Origin: an archaeon
GTDB taxonomy: Archaea > Thermoproteota > Nitrososphaeria > Nitrososphaerales > Gagatemarchaeaceae
Direction: 5' to 3'
Assembly: GCA_021848045.1 (NCBI GenBank)
Contig: JAJZNC010000060.1
Location: forward strand, 62,001-126,000
Length of the DNA stretch: 64,000 bases
Below the pieces are notes generated by a model that saw only the letters and a program-made list of their open reading frames with translations, was not told where the DNA came from and did no database searches. A program made the position numbers and the translations under genes. Positions 1 to 8,227 of the stretch are shown here, one piece after another. Positions within the stretch are counted from its first letter, which is position 1; every line of letters begins with the position of its first letter.

Positions 1-999
1 CTTGTCACGCAGGGCTTCCTCCACCACGCGAAGTACGGGGTCGGGACGGGCAAGGCTGAGGAGGTCGCCGCCGCGGTCAGGGATAGCGGCGCGGGCATCG
101 TCCTTCTCGACTCGGCGCTGAGGGCGTCGCAGGCCTACTCGCTCGCCAAACTCTGCAAGGTCGAGGTCAAGGACAGGGAGAAGCTCATACTCGAGATATT
201 CGCCATGCGGGCGTCGACGGCGGAGGCGAAGCTCCAGGTCCAGCTCGCGGAGCTGGAGTACGAGCTCCCGAGGGCTAGGGAGAGCGTCAAGATGGCCAGG
301 AGGGGGGAGCAGCCAGGGTTCTTCGGGCTCGGCAAGTACGAGGCGGACGTCTACACCAGGATGATGAAGAGCAGGGTCGCCACGCTCAGGAGGAAGGTGG
401 AGGAAGTCGCAAAGAGGAGGGAGATATTCCGCGAACACAGGAGGAGGCTCGCGTTCCCCACCATCGCCCTCGCGGGGTACACCGCCGCGGGGAAGACGAG
501 CCTCTTCAACAAGCTCACCGGGGAGACGAAGAGCGTCGACGCCGGCGTCTTCACCACCCTGGCTCCCACCACGCGGGCGGTGATGGTGGGAGAGAGGAAG
601 ACCCTGCTCACCGACACGGTGGGCTTCATCAGCAACCTCCCGGCGTACCTGATAGAGTCGTTCAAGTCGACGCTGGAGGAGATATCCTATGCTACTGTGG
701 TCTTCCTCCTCCTCGACGCGAGCCAGCCGGCGGAGAAGTTCATCAGGAGCTACGAGAGCTCGGCCCAGGCTCTCTCCCACCTCATGGTCAAGCCCTCTAA
801 GACGATAGCCGTCCTGAACAAGTGCGACCTCGCCCCGGCCGAGCTGATCGAGGAGAGGAAGAGGGAGCTCGGGCCCATCGAAGCTGTGGCGGTCTCCTCG
901 AAGACCGGTCAGGGGATGGACTCGCTCTTGGGGGTCGCCGACGCCAAGCTCACCGAGGTCGCCGAGGAGGAGGGCATGGAAGGGAGGGTGCCGGCCTGA
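1..999 (+). CDS. hflX: GTPase HflX (5' end outside window)
   Basis: Frame open from base 1; GYTAAGKTSLFN (G1), DTVGFI (G3), NKCD (G4); HflX-type N-terminal domain. Confidence 0.9.
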   Translation, partial: LVTQGFLHHAKYGVGTGKAEEVAAAVRDSGAGIVLLDSALRASQAYSLAKLCKVEVKDREKLILEIFAMRASTAEAKLQVQLAELEYELPRARESVKMARRGEQPGFFGLGKYEADVYTRMMKSRVATLRRKVEEVAKRREIFREHRRRLAFPTIALAGYTAAGKTSLFNKLTGETKSVDAGVFTTLAPTTRAVMVGERKTLLTDTVGFISNLPAYLIESFKSTLEEISYATVVFLLLDASQPAEKFIRSYESSAQALSHLMVKPSKTIAVLNKCDLAPAELIEERKRELGPIEAVAVSSKTGQGMDSLLGVADAKLTEVAEEEGMEGRVPA

Positions 1000-1001
1000 G
1001 C

Positions 1002-1532
1002 TTGGGGCTGAAGAGCCTGAAGGTGGTGCGGGTGGGGCATAGGTATGTCAGGGACTATCGCACGCTGACCCACCTGTGCCTCGTCTCTAGGGCGCTCGGG
1101 GCGGAGTGCGTCTATCTCGAGGAGGTGGAGAGCGGGCTCATGGACACGGTCGGGGAGGTGAACAAGGCGTGGGGAGGCGACTTTCCGGTCGTCCAGGCCC
1201 CATGGAAAAAGGTCTTCCGCGAGGCGAAGGGCGAAGGGAGGACCATCGTCCACCTCACCATGTACGGGGACCCTCTCCAGGACAGGGTGGAGGAGCTGAG
1301 GGAGAAGGGGAGCTTCCTGCTCGCGGTTGGCGGGCCGAAGGTCCCGGGGGAGGTCTACCAGCTCGCCGATTACAACGTGGCCGTCACCTCTCAGCCCCAC
1401 TCGGAGATCGCCGCCCTGGCGATCGCCATCCACGACATCCAGAGGGGAGAAGAGCTTAAGAAGGTGTTCAGTGGTTATAAGCTAAGGATAGTCCCTTCGG
1501 CTAGAGGCAAGCAGGTAGAACAGAAAACGTGA
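1002..1532 (+). CDS. tRNA (cytidine-2'-O-)-methyltransferase aTrm56
   Basis: VVRVGHRYVRDYRTLTHLCLVSRALGA... archaeal Trm56 pattern; TTG start just after hflX stop. Confidence 0.8.
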   Translation: MGLKSLKVVRVGHRYVRDYRTLTHLCLVSRALGAECVYLEEVESGLMDTVGEVNKAWGGDFPVVQAPWKKVFREAKGEGRTIVHLTMYGDPLQDRVEELREKGSFLLAVGGPKVPGEVYQLADYNVAVTSQPHSEIAALAIAIHDIQRGEELKKVFSGYKLRIVPSARGKQVEQKT

Positions 1533-2038
1533 AAATAGAGTACGAAGATACTTTCGTAAAGGTCGCAGGTCTAATAGGCGGTCCGGACTACGTCAGGGTA
1601 GCCAGGGCGCTGCTCAACAACGAGAACGCGACGGACGAAGAGATCGCCTCGGCCACCGGGCTAAAGATAAAGACGGTGAGGAAGGCCCTTTACGACCTGT
1701 TCGGGAGGAGCCTCATCTCCGGCGTGAGGGTAAGGGACCCAAAGAGGGGTTGGTTCGTCTACAGGTGGAAGGCGCAGCGCGACCAGACCGATGGGTTCAT
1801 CCAGACGCAGAAGAAGAAGATCCTCGTGAGGCTCAAGCAACGCCTGGAGCACGAGGAGACCCGCGAGTTCTACTTCTGCGGGACCCCGACGTGCGTCACC
1901 CGGACATTCGAGGAGGCCATGGAGACCTTCTTCAAGTGTCCCACCTGCCAACGGCCCCTCAACAGGATCGACAACACGGAGCTCAAGGAGGCCCTCCGGT
2001 GGAAGATCAATCAGCTCGAAGAGGACATCGCGAAGTGA
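1529..2038 (+). CDS. tfe: Transcription initiation factor TFE (alpha subunit)
   Basis: Winged helix plus CGTPTC...CPTC zinc ribbon; overlaps the trm56 stop. Confidence 0.85.
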   Translation: MKIEYEDTFVKVAGLIGGPDYVRVARALLNNENATDEEIASATGLKIKTVRKALYDLFGRSLISGVRVRDPKRGWFVYRWKAQRDQTDGFIQTQKKKILVRLKQRLEHEETREFYFCGTPTCVTRTFEEAMETFFKCPTCQRPLNRIDNTELKEALRWKINQLEEDIAK

Positions 2039-2042
2039 GCCG

Positions 2043-2579
2043 ATGGTCCCCAGCGCCGAGCAGGCGTCTGCCCTGCACAGGAAGTACCACAGCAACGACA
2101 AGATAGTCGAGCACTGCCGCGCCTGCGCGGCCATCTCCCTACGCCTCTGCAGGAGGGCGGCGGCCCAGGGGAACATGGTGGACGAACGCGCGGCCGTCTC
2201 GGCGGCGCTCCTCCACGACATAGGGAGGAGCAGGACGCAGCTCGTGGACCACGGGCACGTGGGGGCGGCCATCCTCGAGGAGGAAGGCGTCGACAAGGAG
2301 GTCGTCGAGATAGTGAGGAAGCACGTGGGCGCGGGGATCTCTACAGAGGAGGCTGCGTCGCTGGGCTTCCCCGCGGGGGACTACGTCCCCAGGACGCTCG
2401 AGCAGAAGATCGTCTGCTTCGCGGACAAGATGCTCGACGGTGACAGGGCGAGGCCGTTCGTGGAGGAGGAGAAGAGGTTCGTCAAGAAGGGCCACGACGT
2501 CGAGAGGCTGAGGCAGCTCAAAAGGGACGTGGACGTGGCCGTGGGCGGCGACGCCGAGTCGCTCGTCCTCTTCGGGTGA
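2043..2579 (+). CDS. HD-domain phosphohydrolase
   Basis: AALLHDIGRSRTQLVDHGHVGAAIL HD motif. Confidence 0.8.
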   Translation: MVPSAEQASALHRKYHSNDKIVEHCRACAAISLRLCRRAAAQGNMVDERAAVSAALLHDIGRSRTQLVDHGHVGAAILEEEGVDKEVVEIVRKHVGAGISTEEAASLGFPAGDYVPRTLEQKIVCFADKMLDGDRARPFVEEEKRFVKKGHDVERLRQLKRDVDVAVGGDAESLVLFG

Positions 2580-2629
2580 CGCTCCACCTTCCGAGAAGGA
2601 TATAAGGGTCAGAAATCAGTCTCCGTCTC

Positions 2630-2790
2630 AGCGAGGTGGGGAAGCCAGGAGGCACCAAAAGTGCCTGGTCGTTATCCCGGCGGGCTCATAAGTCCAGAAA
2701 TGGGCTTGGACACCCGCAGAGCGGTGAACGGGCGCAGCCCGTCCGCAAGTTCAAAGGGGGATGACTCCCCTGAAACTCCACCCCTCGCTA
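2630..2790 (+). tRNA. Initiator tRNA-Met(CAU) with four predicted introns (2651-2670, 2691-2711, 2727-2748, 2756-2776)
   Basis: 7-bp acceptor AGCGAGG/CCTCGCT plus A73, D-stem GGGA/TCCC, anticodon stem GCGGG/CCCGC with CUCAUAA loop, T-stem GGTG+G/CCACC; A1:U72 and three G:C anticodon-stem pairs; TATAAG 27 nt upstream. Confidence 0.88.
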
Positions 2791-2904
2791 CTCAACCACC
2801 CTTTCGCTAGGTGAGCTTTACCCGAATTGACGGTTTCCCATATCGTTCCAGAGAAGTGATCCTTTTGCGCCCTTGCCTGCCGACGCCGTGAAGCTGAGTC
2901 GGTG

Positions 2905-3193
2905 CGGCAGAACCATGACCCGCCGGGGACCGCTTCGACGCTAGCGATCGCTGGCGGGCGGCCTGCTCGTGCTGGCGTTCTCCCTCTTCGTGCCATCGGT
3001 CATGGGCGGCCCCTCGCACGACACCGGGGTGGTCACCCACGGGAGCGTCACCTCCGTGATAGTGAACAACAGCGCGACCTACACGTTCCCGGGCAGCAAC
3101 CACGCCTACAACGGGACCCTTCCCTTCGGAACTTCGCGGGTCCGTGGCAGGGGTCACGAGATTCGTCGGCGGTATGGCCCGGTCTGGGAGTGA
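2905..3193 (+). pseudogene. Degraded exported protein (signal-peptide-like start, in-frame stop, probable frameshift)
   Basis: MTRRGPLRR*RSLAGGLLVLAFSLFVPSVMGG then an extracellular-like stretch that becomes Arg-rich before the stop. Confidence 0.4.
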
Positions 3194-3528
3194 AATTCTT
3201 GTCCTCAGGGACATACTGCGCGCAATCCAAAAGGACAAATGCGGAGACGGGCGAAGGGCGTATGAGACGGGACGTTGGAGAAGTTCAAGGCCCTTCTGAT
3301 GCTGCTCCTTGCGGCCGCCTTCGGGCTGGCCGAGAGAGGCATCGTCAGCGCGGAGAAGCAGGGCAACCCCAACGAGGAGACCGCGGCGGGATGGTTCCGG
3401 GATGGGATGGACGGATGACAGCCTCCGACCTGTCTGGGCGCGCGGACGGGGAGCCGATCGTCGCGCACGGTGCAAGGATGAGCTGGGCGGGAATCCTTCG
3501 CCCGGGCGACGAGTTCCCCAGACCCATC

Positions 3529-4293
3529 ATGTCTCGGATTGGGGTCATGACCGGCGGGTCTGGTCGGGCGCTCAGGCGCTGCTTCGGGAGCTGGTCGGAG
3601 CGCTACCGCAGGTTCACCAGCAACCTCTCCTCCCCAACCCTGAAGGTGAGAGTCTTGGAGCCTGGGGAGAAGCCCTCAGGAGGCATACCCTGCGTCGTCC
3701 ACTGGGTGAAGAGTGAAGACCTCGTCCGCACAGGCAAGGGGAGCGTCTGCAGCGGAGACGGATGGCCGGTCTCGCTCTGGCGAGCGTTCCTCGAGGAGCT
3801 GCCTGACCTCCCCGGAGACACGGTCGCAGGGAAGCTCTCCAGTTTCCTCGACTCGCAAGAGCGGGAGGACGAGCTGGCCGTTTCCTCGTGGCGCAAGGCG
3901 GTGGAAGCCGGGAGGGTGGTCGAGCCCACCGGGGCTAGTTGGCGCGGCTGGCTCCCAGTCCCAGCGAGGCTGGTCGCGGGTGGCAGGTCGGGGACATGCG
4001 TGTTCTCGTGGTCCCCTGAGTCGAACCTCTACGACAGCCTCTCAGAGGCGCTCAGATCTCCGGAGGCGCGGCTGATGAAGCCCGACCCTGAGAGCCAGGC
4101 GAGGTACTACGCGGAGTGCGCCTTGGCAAAGCTGCACGGCGTGAGCTTCGAGGAGACCGGGGACTCGCTCGAGGACGAGAGCTACTCGCGCCGCCCCGCC
4201 GTGGAGAGGGTGCTTGAGTCACTCTCCAGGTTGGAGGCGGAGAGGGTGGCAGACAGGTCGATGGGCACGCTAGACAGGTTCGGAGGTCAGTAG
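3529..4293 (+). CDS. Hypothetical protein (start uncertain)
   Basis: Long ORF with coding-like composition to 4293; N-terminal part of the longer ORF looks non-coding. Confidence 0.5.
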   Translation: MSRIGVMTGGSGRALRRCFGSWSERYRRFTSNLSSPTLKVRVLEPGEKPSGGIPCVVHWVKSEDLVRTGKGSVCSGDGWPVSLWRAFLEELPDLPGDTVAGKLSSFLDSQEREDELAVSSWRKAVEAGRVVEPTGASWRGWLPVPARLVAGGRSGTCVFSWSPESNLYDSLSEALRSPEARLMKPDPESQARYYAECALAKLHGVSFEETGDSLEDESYSRRPAVERVLESLSRLEAERVADRSMGTLDRFGGQ

Positions 4294-4631
4294 ACGTCGA
4301 CCTCCGATGTGGTTATCAGCCCGTTGGTCCCGACCATCTTCTTGACCTCGGTGAGGACCTTCGAGATCCGGTCCGCATCGCTCACGGTCTCGACTATCGT
4401 AGGGAGGTTCACCGAGAGTCCCAGGACGTCCGCCCTCGCGATCCCCCTCGCGCCGTATCCCCGGGCCGCGTGCGTGACGGTCGCACCCGAGACCCCGGCC
4501 TCCATGAGGAGCGAGATGAGGACGTCGACAAGGGGCTTGCCCTTGAAGGCGTCCTTGGCCTTGACCACCACCGTGAGCTTGACCATCCTCTTGGAGGGAG
4601 GCTTCGCCAAGTCGTCACCAGGGCTATGCAA
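4287..4631 (-). CDS. DUF190 family protein (PII-like fold, CrcB-associated)
   Basis: VKLTVVVKAKDAFKGKPLVDVLISLLMEAGVSGATV...ARGYGARG. Confidence 0.85.
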   Translation of the reverse strand: MHSPGDDLAKPPSKRMVKLTVVVKAKDAFKGKPLVDVLISLLMEAGVSGATVTHAARGYGARGIARADVLGLSVNLPTIVETVSDADRISKVLTEVKKMVGTNGLITTSEVDVY

Positions 4632-5004
4632 GTCCGAACACTACGGTGGCCAGCGCCCTTCCTAAAATTATTGCCCCGAGCGAGCCACCGACGTTCAGCA
4701 CGATGTCCGCCCCGGCCGTGGCAAGTTCCCCGACCCCGATGAGGTTGACGGACTCGAAGGCGAACGAGGACATCGTGGTCATGGAGCCGCAGAAGCCTAT
4801 CCCGATGAATATCGTGTAGCGACCGTCCAAGCCGAGGCCTGAGACGGCCGTCGAGCTCGCCCCCAGGATGAAGCTCCCTGCAATGTTGACCAGTAGGACG
4901 GATATTGGGAGGCTCCCGATGAAGAACCCCTCGCCGGTGATCTGGTACCTGACGTAGGCACCGAGGACCGCCCCAACGGCCAGGTAGACCAGGTCATACT
5001 TCAC
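4624..5004 (-). CDS. crcB: Fluoride exporter CrcB/Fluc
   Basis: GAVLGAYVRYQI, LLVNIAGSFILG, GFCGSMTTMSSF Fluc motifs. Confidence 0.92.
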   Translation of the reverse strand: MKYDLVYLAVGAVLGAYVRYQITGEGFFIGSLPISVLLVNIAGSFILGASSTAVSGLGLDGRYTIFIGIGFCGSMTTMSSFAFESVNLIGVGELATAGADIVLNVGGSLGAIILGRALATVVFGLA

Positions 5005-5035
5005 GCTCTCTCACTCCCGCTCGCTGTTGATTTGT

Positions 5036-5096
5036 CTGGTAGGAGCTATCGGCTCACAAGGGTTTGCGAGCGGTTATGGCGAGCCCCACCGCCGAG
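5036..5096 (-). promoter_or_regulatory. Fluoride (crcB) riboswitch
   Basis: Minus strand CGGCGGUGGGGCUCGCCAUAACCGCUCGCAAACCCUUGUGAGCCGAUAGCUCCUACC matches the fluoride aptamer layout (GGCGnUGnnGnnCGCC ... GCUC/GAGC ... GAUnnCnCCUAC); 32 nt upstream of crcB; TATA-like CTTTAAGC just upstream. Confidence 0.88.
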
Positions 5097-5168
5097 GGTT
5101 TTGGACGCTGTCGAGACTTTAAGCTTTTCGAAGGGCCAGGGGTTCGGGCCTACTGGGACGACCCCATC

Positions 5169-6683
5169 CTAGCCCTTGGCGCCGGGACCCTGTGCCAGGA
5201 ATATCCGGTGGTAGAGGTCGTCCCCGTAGCTGGTCGGCAGCGGCTCTCCCGGCAGCACCCTGAAGGTTCGCTCCCCATTCTCGAGCCTCTGCGCGCGGAG
5301 GAAGGCGGCGTTCGGCGTCCCCTTCTCGTAGAGCAGGTGGGCGAACTCGTACTGGTGGGTTACGAAGAACACCTCGACCCTCCTCTCGAGTAGGGCGGCG
5401 ACTATCTGCCTCGAGATCTCCGAGCCTTCCCTCTCGTTTGTGGAGGCGAAGGACTCGTTGAACAGGACCATGCAGTCAGGGGATAGACTGTCGACGATCT
5501 TGCTCATCCTGCCTAGCTCCTCGTCAAGCTTCCCGCTCTTCATCGAGGAGTCCTCCTCGCGGGTGAAGTGCGTGAAGACTCCTGTGCAGATGTCGGCATG
5601 TAGAGACTCCCCCGGGGCGAAGGCGCCCGCCTGCATCAGGAGCTGTGAGATGCCCACGCTCCTGAGGAAGGTCGACTTGCCACCCCTGTTCGCCCCGGTG
5701 ACCACGACCAGGTCCTTGCCCTCCGCCTCGAGGTCGTTACCCACCACCCTCTCGTCCCGCCTAAGGGCGAGGCAGGGGTCGTAGAGACCCTTGAAGGCGC
5801 GCGACCGCCTGCCCCTCTCCGCGGGGGTCGGGAAGCAGACCGGCTCGCCCCTCGCGGCGAGCTGGTCCCTCAAGTTCATGCAAGCTACGTAGAACGCGAG
5901 CTCGTTCCGGAGAGAGACGAAAAAGCCCAGCAGGTGATCGGAGGACTGGGCGAGGGTGTTGGCCAGCCCGTTTATCCCACGGTCCCTCAGCTCGGCCATC
6001 ATCTCGGGCCCGGTCTGGTCGTTGGTGTTGAGCGTGAAGGTGAACTGGCCCGTCTTCCTCCCGAAGAGCCTCCTCCCCTCCTTCCTGTCCTCGGGCTGCC
6101 TGCACAGGGCGTAGCCCGTGCCCTTGTTCCCCTCTCCCAGCTCGGCGCTGATCAGCGTCCCCTCCCCGAGCTCCAGCTCCTTGAGGTGCCCCTCGATGCT
6201 GGCGAGGTAAGAGTCCGAGATCTCGCCCTGGACCATCTCGAATAGCCCCTTGAAGCCGTCTGACTCGAACCTCCCCGCGTGCTGGTCGACAATCGCCCGT
6301 AGTTCCTTGAGCTTGCTGAAGAGCATCTTCAGGAGCCTGACAGACCGCTGGAACGTCTGGTCGGCAGACTTGTACGCGTCGTTCCAGGCCCAATCTTGCT
6401 TCTCCTTGGCGATGGCGTCCGCTGAGAGCTTGAACAACTCGGCCACGACGTCTGGGTTCTTCAGGCAGTCCTTGAGGACGCCTTGCCGGAACAGGATCGA
6501 GTCGACGTCAAGGAGGCTCGTCAGGAGGACCTTCTTCGCGAGGTCGAGGAGGAACTTGTCCTTCCCCGCCATCGCCTTGAAGAGCGTCTCGAGCTGGAGG
6601 TCCCGTGAGAGGTCGTACTCGTTGGCAGGGAGCTTCCCCTCGAGGTCTAAACCCCGGTCCCTGTGCATGAGGAGGACCTTCAC
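5169..6683 (-). CDS. MutS-family ATPase (paralog B)
   Basis: TGANRGGKSTFLRS Walker A, MVLFNESFASTNEREG; MutS core plus ATPase. Confidence 0.8.
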   Translation of the reverse strand: MKVLLMHRDRGLDLEGKLPANEYDLSRDLQLETLFKAMAGKDKFLLDLAKKVLLTSLLDVDSILFRQGVLKDCLKNPDVVAELFKLSADAIAKEKQDWAWNDAYKSADQTFQRSVRLLKMLFSKLKELRAIVDQHAGRFESDGFKGLFEMVQGEISDSYLASIEGHLKELELGEGTLISAELGEGNKGTGYALCRQPEDRKEGRRLFGRKTGQFTFTLNTNDQTGPEMMAELRDRGINGLANTLAQSSDHLLGFFVSLRNELAFYVACMNLRDQLAARGEPVCFPTPAERGRRSRAFKGLYDPCLALRRDERVVGNDLEAEGKDLVVVTGANRGGKSTFLRSVGISQLLMQAGAFAPGESLHADICTGVFTHFTREEDSSMKSGKLDEELGRMSKIVDSLSPDCMVLFNESFASTNEREGSEISRQIVAALLERRVEVFFVTHQYEFAHLLYEKGTPNAAFLRAQRLENGERTFRVLPGEPLPTSYGDDLYHRIFLAQGPGAKG

Positions 6684-8227
6684 TGCCGGATGCGCTCCTT
6701 TATCCGTTCGTAGGAGAGCTGATGCTTGTCGGCTATCGCCATCGCAAACGCCAGGCCGTCGGCAGGCTTCCTCGTTATCTTGAACGTCCTCAGCTCTGGG
6801 TTATCCGGGAGCACCGTGCTCATGACGCTGACCGCCTTGTCCATGGTCGAGAGCTCGTCGATGAAGGTCACGTAGACGCAGAGAGCGTCGAGCTGGATCA
6901 CCCGCTCGAGGACCTTCCTACCCAGGAAGACCGCGTCGCGGAGGGTGCTCGAGCTGAACAGCTCGTTGATTATCACGACGCTCCTCGGGGTGCACGCGTC
7001 GAGGATGGAGTGCACCCTCATCAGGTCGTCCTCGAGCCTGCTCCTGAGGTCGTCGAAGTTCTCCTCCCTCTCGAAGTGTGTGAATATCCTGTCGAACAGG
7101 AACAGCTTCGCGCTCGTGCCAGGCACGGGGAGGCCCAGGCAGGCCAGGTGGTGTAGCTGTCCGAATGCCCTGGCGAAGGTGCTCTTCCCGCCCTGGTTGG
7201 GGCCGTTAACGACGAAGACCCTCTCGTTGTCCTTCAGGAAGAAGTCGTTCGTGACGAGGGGAGACTTTTCTCGGACGAGCTTGTTCGCAAGGGCGAGGTC
7301 GAAGCCGTTGTGGCTCTCCACCTGCTTGCTGTCGGAGACCACAGGATAACAGAACCTGAGCCCGGTGCCCGTGAACTGCGCGACGAACTCGTGGTATGCG
7401 ATGTAGAACTGCACCTCGCGGTCGAAGTCGGCTACGGTCTGGTCCAGGAACTCCTTGTTCCTGGCGCAGTACTCGTCCAGGCTCTGGAAGACCTCGGGAT
7501 AGAGCTTTGCGACGAACTCCAGGGCGGCTTCCTCCACGTGGTTCACCTCCGGGTAGCCGGTGAACCTGATGCGGTAGTCCTTCGCCGCGCCCTCCCTGAA
7601 CTTCTCGAAGGCTTTCTCCACCTCGACGCTGTAGTCCTCCTCCCCCTCGTACTTGCGCACCGTGAACTGGTTGTTGGTCTTCATGAGGAGGCAGTATCTT
7701 GACGCTGCCAGGTCGGCCCTCATCTTCTCGGTCTCGGCGCGGAGTGCCGCAAACCCGGGAGACTCAAGGTAGCTCAGGAGGAACCCCCGGAAAGACAAGA
7801 AGCCCCGGGACTCTAGGTCGAGCGCCGCGAGGTCAGCCCCGAGGCGCGAGACCGCCTCGCAGTATGCCTCGACGCCGTTCAGGAACCAACCCTGCCTGTT
7901 GTACCTGTTGTGGACGTTCTCCGCGAGCTGCCTGGCCCGACGCATGGAGCGCATCCCCTGCGCGAAGGCTTCGATGGCGTCGCGGAGGGACTGGCTCTCC
8001 AGCTCCCTCATCGCCTGGTGACGGTACTCGATTGCCTCGGAGCTGTTCAGGGTGGCCATGAACAGGGTGCCGAGGCGGTACTCCTGTCTGCCGACCAGTA
8101 TCGAGTCGACTATCTGGTCAAGATGAAGGTCGACGACGAAGTCCTGGACTCCCGTCGAGGGCGGCTCGCTGCCGTCCTCCGCCTTCTCGAAGAGGATGCT
8201 GCGGAACGGCCGGGTGGTGTTGCTCAT
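6680..8227 (-). CDS. MutS-family ATPase (paralog A)
   Basis: VNGPNQGGKSTFARAFGQ Walker A, VVIINELFSSSTLRDAV; overlaps both neighbours. Confidence 0.8.
   Translation of the reverse strand: MSNTTRPFRSILFEKAEDGSEPPSTGVQDFVVDLHLDQIVDSILVGRQEYRLGTLFMATLNSSEAIEYRHQAMRELESQSLRDAIEAFAQGMRSMRRARQLAENVHNRYNRQGWFLNGVEAYCEAVSRLGADLAALDLESRGFLSFRGFLLSYLESPGFAALRAETEKMRADLAASRYCLLMKTNNQFTVRKYEGEEDYSVEVEKAFEKFREGAAKDYRIRFTGYPEVNHVEEAALEFVAKLYPEVFQSLDEYCARNKEFLDQTVADFDREVQFYIAYHEFVAQFTGTGLRFCYPVVSDSKQVESHNGFDLALANKLVREKSPLVTNDFFLKDNERVFVVNGPNQGGKSTFARAFGQLHHLACLGLPVPGTSAKLFLFDRIFTHFEREENFDDLRSRLEDDLMRVHSILDACTPRSVVIINELFSSSTLRDAVFLGRKVLERVIQLDALCVYVTFIDELSTMDKAVSVMSTVLPDNPELRTFKITRKPADGLAFAMAIADKHQLSYERIKERIRQ

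Noticed and set aside
2751-3475. Minus-strand ORFs over 2.75-3.48 kb
   Set aside because: They overlap the tRNA-Met gene and have non-coding Arg/Pro/Ser-rich composition from high GC.
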